A model generated the notes under the pieces. That model did no database searches. It was not told the DNA's origin and saw only the letters and a program-made list of their open reading frames with translations. Below, one piece after another: positions 5,758-9,146 of a stretch of DNA of 9,146 bases. Source of the DNA: Candidatus Geoarchaeota archaeon (GTDB lineage Archaea > Thermoproteota > Thermoprotei > Gearchaeales > WAQG01); contig WAQG01000222.1 in the NCBI GenBank assembly GCA_015520395.1, positions 1 to 9,146 of the forward strand. The letters are read 5' to 3'. A program made the translations under genes and the position numbers. Position 1 is the first letter of the stretch. Each line of letters starts with the position of its first letter.

Positions 5758-6168
5758 GTGAGTGTGGGGAAGTATGTGATAGCCACTGGGAAGCGGAAAA
5801 CCGCGGTTGCGAGGGCTGTTATAAGGCCTGGGATAGGGAGGGTTAGGATAAATGGTATCCCCCTGGAGATATGGGAGCCTGAGTTCGCCAGGCTCCTTAT
5901 AAGTGAGCCGATATTACTGCTGGATGAGAAGCTTAGGTATGTTTTCGACATAGATGTTAACGTTAAGGGTGGAGGATTTATGGCCCAGGCTCAGGCTGTG
6001 AGGAGCGCCATAGCCAGGGGCCTTGTCGAGTTCTTTGAGAGTGAGGAGCTAAAGGAGATGTACATTGAGTATGATAGGAGTATGATAGCTGGGGATCCCA
6101 GGCAGGCCGAGCCGAAGAAGCCTCTGGGCCATAGCGCTAGGGCTAAGAAGCAGACCTCCTACAGGTAG
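5758..6168 (+). CDS. rps9: 30S ribosomal protein uS9
   Basis: The 136-residue protein begins VGKYVIATGKRKTAVARAVIRPG, matching the uS9 N-terminus (GKRK.A.ARA). It contains the family segment VNVKGGGFMAQAQAVRSAIARGL. It ends in the basic tail GHSARAKKQTSYR; in the ribosome this tail reaches the P-site tRNA. The start is GTG at 5758. GGTGAG (5747-5752) overlapping the uL13 stop is 5 nt upstream, and an in-frame GTG at 5764 is the only close alternative, with a longer spacing. It lies between uL13 and RNA polymerase subunit N, as in most archaea. Confidence 0.96.
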   Translation: MSVGKYVIATGKRKTAVARAVIRPGIGRVRINGIPLEIWEPEFARLLISEPILLLDEKLRYVFDIDVNVKGGGFMAQAQAVRSAIARGLVEFFESEELKEMYIEYDRSMIAGDPRQAEPKKPLGHSARAKKQTSYR

Positions 6169-6181
6169 GTGAGCTGTCTTG

Positions 6182-6394
6182 ATGTTTCCAGTAAGGTGTT
6201 TTACATGCGGGGCTCCGATAGGCCAGCATTGGGAGGAGTTCGTCAGAAGGGTCTCTATGGGTGAGAAACCGGGGAAGGTTCTTGATGACCTCGGGATCAA
6301 GAGATATTGTTGCAGAAGGATGTTTATCAGCCACCTGGAGCTGATAGATAAGCTCCTCCTCTTCTCCCCCGCAGCCCCGGGTGAGGAGGGTTGA
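6182..6394 (+). CDS. rpoN: DNA-directed RNA polymerase subunit N (Rpo10)
   Basis: The 70-residue subunit, equivalent to eukaryotic Rpb10, helps hold the D-L dimer to the large subunits. It carries the characteristic zinc site formed by RCFTCG (C6, C9) and RYCCRRM (C43, C44), with the conserved ISH after it. The start is ATG 6182, 8 nt behind AGGTGAG (6167-6173), which overlaps the uS9 stop. A TTG directly before it (6179) is the less likely alternative. The last bases overlap the TTG start of enolase (TTGA, 6391-6394). In many archaea rpoK follows here; it is absent. Confidence 0.96.
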   Translation: MFPVRCFTCGAPIGQHWEEFVRRVSMGEKPGKVLDDLGIKRYCCRRMFISHLELIDKLLLFSPAAPGEEG

Positions 6395-7635
6395 GTGCCT
6401 TAATTGACGCGGCCTATATTCGAAGGCTTAGAAACAGCCGGGGCGAGGAGACTGTAGAGGTTATTATCGAGACCGAGTCGTCATTTGGATCAGCCATAGC
6501 GCCAAGTGGCGCCAGTAAAGGCCGCCACGAGGCAGTTGCTTTCCCCAAGGGGGGCGTTGAGGAGGCCGTCAGGAGGTTTAGAAAGGAGGTTGCGCCCGAG
6601 CTCATTGGTCTGGATTCCCTTGATCAGTGGTCCCTAGACAGGCTTCTCATGGAGCTTGACGGTACGAGGAATTTCTCCAGGATTGGGGGTTCGGTTGCTA
6701 TCGCCACTTCGATGGCGAATCTGTGGGCGGCTTCCAACGCTTTAGGCCTCCCACTCTATAGGTACCTTGGCGGCCCCTCCGCAAACAGGCTCCCCCTCCC
6801 ATTGGGCAACGTTATTGGGGGTGGGAAACATGCCTTATGGCGCTCCATACCGTTCCAGGAGATCCTCGTGGTTCCTCTAAATCCGCCAAGCTATGCAGCG
6901 GCCCTGTCCCTGGTGGTTGAGGTTCATAGGGAGGCTGGGAAACTTCTAGCTAAGCTTGATGAGAGCTTTGCTGGCGGTAGGAATGATGAAGGCGCTTGGG
7001 TTACAAGGCTTAGTTTAACTAAAGCAATGGATGTAGTTAAGGAGGCCGTTCGGGTGGTTGAGAAGCGTAGCCCGATCGACGTTAAGCTTGGAATCGGCCT
7101 GGACGTCGCGGCTTCTAGCCTGTGGGTTGATGGGAGGTATAGGTATGAGGGTAGGGAGCTGTCGGCTGAGGAGCATTACAGGTTCATCTCCTCCCTTATT
7201 GAGAACTACGGGTTGATATACCTGGAAGACCCGTTCCACGAGGAGGATTTCGACGCCTTCTCAGATCTTGTCAAGGAGTTCAGGGATGTGTTTATAGTTG
7301 GCGACGACCTTTTCGTCACAAATATAGACCGGCTGAGGGAGGGCGTGAAGAGAGGCGCTGCAAACTCGATACTCGTTAAGCCTAACCAAGTGGGCACGAT
7401 CTCAGGGATGCTTGAAACGGTGAGGTTTGCTAGGGAGAATGGATACAGGATTGTGGTCTCTCATAGGAGTGGCGAGACATGCGATGTGACCATTGCCCAC
7501 CTGTCCGTAGCTCTGGACGCGCCAATGATAAAGACTGGCATCATGGGTGGGGAGAGGATGGCTAAGCATAACGAGCTGCTTAGGATCGAGGATGGGCTGC
7601 CGTCTTCCAGGATCTGGAACCTCTCATTTAAATAG
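6391..7635 (+). CDS. eno: Enolase (phosphopyruvate hydratase)
   Basis: The 414-residue enzyme interconverts 2-phosphoglycerate and phosphoenolpyruvate in glycolysis and gluconeogenesis. The N-terminal domain shows NSRGEETVEV and the active-site loop SGAS (39-42). In the barrel the expected residues are present: H147, E157 (FQE), E200 (NDEG), D238 (GLDVAAS), E279 (LEDPF), D305-D306 (GDDLFVTN), K330 (LVKPNQVGT), H358-R359-S360 (SHRSGET) and K381 (IKTG). The loop usually written GDEGGF reads NDEGAW, and the region before K381 (VALDAPM) differs from the usual GTNAGQ, so this is a divergent but apparently active member. TTG at 6391 is the start, overlapping the rpoN stop by 4 nt, so the two are coupled. 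Position inside a ribosomal operon is normal for archaea. Confidence 0.96.
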   Translation: MSALIDAAYIRRLRNSRGEETVEVIIETESSFGSAIAPSGASKGRHEAVAFPKGGVEEAVRRFRKEVAPELIGLDSLDQWSLDRLLMELDGTRNFSRIGGSVAIATSMANLWAASNALGLPLYRYLGGPSANRLPLPLGNVIGGGKHALWRSIPFQEILVVPLNPPSYAAALSLVVEVHREAGKLLAKLDESFAGGRNDEGAWVTRLSLTKAMDVVKEAVRVVEKRSPIDVKLGIGLDVAASSLWVDGRYRYEGRELSAEEHYRFISSLIENYGLIYLEDPFHEEDFDAFSDLVKEFRDVFIVGDDLFVTNIDRLREGVKRGAANSILVKPNQVGTISGMLETVRFARENGYRIVVSHRSGETCDVTIAHLSVALDAPMIKTGIMGGERMAKHNELLRIEDGLPSSRIWNLSFK

Positions 7636-7647
7636 CACCTTAGCCTA

Positions 7648-7654
7648 GAGGTGA
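7648..7654 (+). promoter_or_regulatory. Strong ribosome binding site deciding the uS2 start
   Basis: GAGGTGA, the best match in the window to the 16S rRNA anti-Shine-Dalgarno, ends 5 nt before ATG 7660. An in-frame GTG at 7651 lies inside the site, so it is not the start. Confidence 0.75.
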
Positions 7655-7659
7655 ATGGC

Positions 7660-8301
7660 ATGTCGGAGGGGCGTGAGGAGTCCGGGAGGGAAGAGGGCTT
7701 AATGCTGGCTTCAGCTGAGCTTTACATATCGTCGGGTCTACACATAGGAACCAGGTTTAAATCCAAGTATATGGAGCGGTTCATCTACAAAACGAGGCCC
7801 GACGGCATAAACATCATCGACGTTAAGAAGATAGACGAGCGGATAAGGATAGCTGCAAAGTTCCTCTCCTACTATAGCCCGTCAAAGATACTGGTTGTTG
7901 CCTCAAGAGCCTACGCGATACAGCCCGTGAAGAAGTTCTGCGAAATAGTGGGTGCGGTGCCTATTACCGGGCGTTTCATGCCGGGAACACTGACAAACCC
8001 GCACCTCCCCTACTACGTCGAGCCAGACGTCGTTTTTGTCAATGACCCAGCCGCCGACATCCAGGCCGTCGAGGAGGCTAGTAGGGTTGGGATCCCCGTC
8101 GTCGCGTTGTGTGATACCGAGCATAGCTGTAGTGAAATCGACCTTGCAATACCCGTAAACAACAAGGGGAAGCGGGCGCTTGCAACGGTGTACTGGCTGC
8201 TCGCAAGGCAGATATTAAGGGAGAGAGGGGATATCCCACCAGATGGCGACCTACAGGTTCCAATAGAGGAATTTGAGGCTAAATTGCTTGAGGAGTATTA
8301 G
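7660..8301 (+). CDS. rps2: 30S ribosomal protein uS2
   Basis: The 213-residue protein is the archaeal/eukaryotic type of uS2 (eukaryotic Sa). After a short acidic N-terminus it shows LYISSGLHIGTRFKS, then IDVKKIDERIRIAAKFL, the signature ITGRFMPGTLTNP, and EPDVVFVNDPAADIQAV with the closing GIPVVALCDTEH and IPVNNKGKRALATVYWLLA. The bacterial coiled-coil insertion is not apparent, as expected for archaea. ATG 7660 is chosen from the GAGGTGA site 5 nt ahead. It follows enolase by 24 nt, and the AT-rich gap after it suggests the dense part of the operon ends here. Confidence 0.97.
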   Translation: MSEGREESGREEGLMLASAELYISSGLHIGTRFKSKYMERFIYKTRPDGINIIDVKKIDERIRIAAKFLSYYSPSKILVVASRAYAIQPVKKFCEIVGAVPITGRFMPGTLTNPHLPYYVEPDVVFVNDPAADIQAVEEASRVGIPVVALCDTEHSCSEIDLAIPVNNKGKRALATVYWLLARQILRERGDIPPDGDLQVPIEEFEAKLLEEY

Positions 8302-8310
8302 GCGAGTGAG

Positions 8311-8340
8311 TTTTATCTTAAAGGTTTTCTAAAAATATTT
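8311..8340 (+). promoter_or_regulatory. AT-rich gap between uS2 and memo: possible promoter and/or T-rich terminator
   Basis: TTTTATCTTA (8311-8320) resembles a TATA box. At normal spacing, transcription would begin near 8341, just ahead of a GGTG ribosome binding site (8344-8347) and the TTG at 8355. The T-runs at 8311-8314 and 8325-8328 could also let polymerase stop after uS2. This 53-bp gap is the longest in the rightward gene series. Confidence 0.35.
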
Positions 8341-8354
8341 CTGGGTGCTTGGGT

Positions 8355-9146
8355 TTGAGGGTTAGGCGTAGTGTTGTTGCAGGAAGTTTTTACGAGTATG
8401 GCCCAGAGGCCCTCCGAGAACAGATTGAGTGGTGTTTCCTTCACCGGGTAGGTCCTGGTAAGCTACCAACAAAGACCGACAGCAGGGTAAGAAGCATAAT
8501 AGGCATAATTTCACCTCACGCTGGCTATGTGTATTCAGGGCCGGTTGCGGCACATAGCTACTATATGTTGTCCCAGGAGGGCATCCCCAGATCAATAGTC
8601 ATAATCGGCCCAAATCACACGGGCTATGGCCCACCAGTTTCAGTTATGCCTGAGGGGGTCTGGGAGACCCCGCTTGGGAGGGTTGAGGTCGACGAAACCC
8701 TAGCCTCAAAGATCATTGAGAGGTGTCGCAGTGCTAGGCCTGACTATGAGGCGCACATGTTCGAGCATTCAATAGAGGTTCAACTACCCTTCCTACAATA
8801 CATATACGGTAATAATTTCAAGTTTGTTCCAATTGTGATGATGGATCAGAGCCTGGAGACCTCGGAGAAGCTGGGAAGGACTTTGGCGGAGGTTGGTGGT
8901 CGAGAAACACTTTTTATAGCCTCCTCGGATCTCTCCCATTATAACCCTCATTCGCTGGCCGTAAAGCTGGACTCACACATCATAAAGGCCGTGGAAGACA
9001 TGGATCCGAGGGGCGTATATGAGGCGGTTTACCGTTTAGGTGTCTCAATGTGTGGTCCGGGTCCCGTGATGAGCGTCATGTTCGCGGCAAAGCTGCTTGG
9101 AGGCAAGCGCGCAAAAATACTAAAATACGCAACGTCAGGTGATACA
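8355..9146 (+). CDS. MEMO1-family (AmmeMemoRadiSam-related) protein, 3' end beyond the window
   Basis: The first 264 residues match the Memo family, a fold related to class III nonhaem iron dioxygenases. Conserved points are VAGSFYE near the start, SPHAGYVYSGP (H55), IGPNHTGYG (H88), EHSIEVQLPFLQ, IASSDLSHY (D192, H195) and the late cysteine of MCGPGPVM (C233). These correspond to the metal-site histidines and conserved cysteine described for human MEMO1. The frame is open to the window edge at ATSGDT, where the family normally continues for about 20 more residues. The start is TTG at 8355, 7 nt behind GGTG (8344-8347); an in-frame TTG at 8349 is too close to that site. In archaea memo commonly lies between rps2 and mevalonate-pathway genes, so mevalonate kinase or isopentenyl phosphate kinase may follow. 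Its cellular role in archaea is not settled. Confidence 0.93.
   Translation, partial: MRVRRSVVAGSFYEYGPEALREQIEWCFLHRVGPGKLPTKTDSRVRSIIGIISPHAGYVYSGPVAAHSYYMLSQEGIPRSIVIIGPNHTGYGPPVSVMPEGVWETPLGRVEVDETLASKIIERCRSARPDYEAHMFEHSIEVQLPFLQYIYGNNFKFVPIVMMDQSLETSEKLGRTLAEVGGRETLFIASSDLSHYNPHSLAVKLDSHIIKAVEDMDPRGVYEAVYRLGVSMCGPGPVMSVMFAAKLLGGKRAKILKYATSGDT

Noticed and set aside
6179..6181. TTG as start of RNA polymerase subunit N
   Set aside because: The adjacent ATG at 6182 has normal spacing to AGGTGAG and gives the expected N-terminus.
1..9146. CRISPR array, insertion sequence, integrase site, toxin-antitoxin or defence genes
   Set aside because: No regularly spaced repeats, terminal inverted repeats, transposase motifs or short unrelated gene pairs were seen. 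The window is mostly conserved housekeeping genes in near-standard archaeal order.

Overview
The window looks like part of the chromosome of a thermophilic archaeon of the TACK/Thermoproteota (crenarchaeal) type. The support is an archaeal translation/transcription operon (RNA polymerase subunit D, uL18e, uL13, uS9, RNA polymerase subunit N, enolase, uS2, Memo-like protein), a type II methionine aminopeptidase, a DUF1512 protein, an intron-bearing tRNA-Trp, TATA-box promoters, GGTG/GAGGTGA ribosome binding sites, and GTG or TTG start codons in about half of the genes. I cannot assign a genus from this alone.

Left part (1-1836). A radical SAM/SPASM protein is read rightward and meets, tail to tail, a leftward stable-RNA unit. 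That unit is a 5S rRNA (1571-1704) followed after only 2 nt by tRNA-Trp(CCA) (1447-1568), whose anticodon loop holds a 45-nt intron. No 16S or 23S rRNA is present here. The 404-base stretch without a protein gene (1433-1836) is filled by these two RNAs, a short oligo-T site, and two back-to-back promoters (leftward for 5S, rightward for the DUF1512 gene).

Middle part (1837-4063). A DUF1512 membrane-anchored protein and a 71-residue zinc-ribbon protein are coupled by an ATGA overlap. The zinc-ribbon gene is convergent with methionine aminopeptidase, and their stop codons interlock (CTAA). Methionine aminopeptidase then diverges from the main operon across a roughly 70-bp spacer containing a TATATA element that could serve both directions.

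Right part (4134-9146). The operon is tightly packed: rpoD, rpl18e, rpl13, rps9, rpoN, eno and rps2, with spacings from a 4-nt overlap to 24 nt, several with ribosome binding sites overlapping the preceding stop codon. A Memo-family gene follows after a 53-bp AT-rich gap and runs off the end. In many archaea this cluster begins with rps13-rps4-rps11, carries rpoK between rpoN and eno, and continues from memo into mevalonate-pathway genes. Here rps11 is not next to rpoD, and rpoK is missing from its usual place.

Functionally the block joins RNA polymerase assembly, ribosomal proteins, removal of initiator methionine, a glycolytic enzyme and two RNA components of translation. I found no CRISPR array, insertion sequence, defence system or clear sign of recent transfer. 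The least explained parts are the DUF1512/zinc-ribbon pair, the radical SAM/SPASM protein with its long N-terminal region, and the tRNA-Trp intron.
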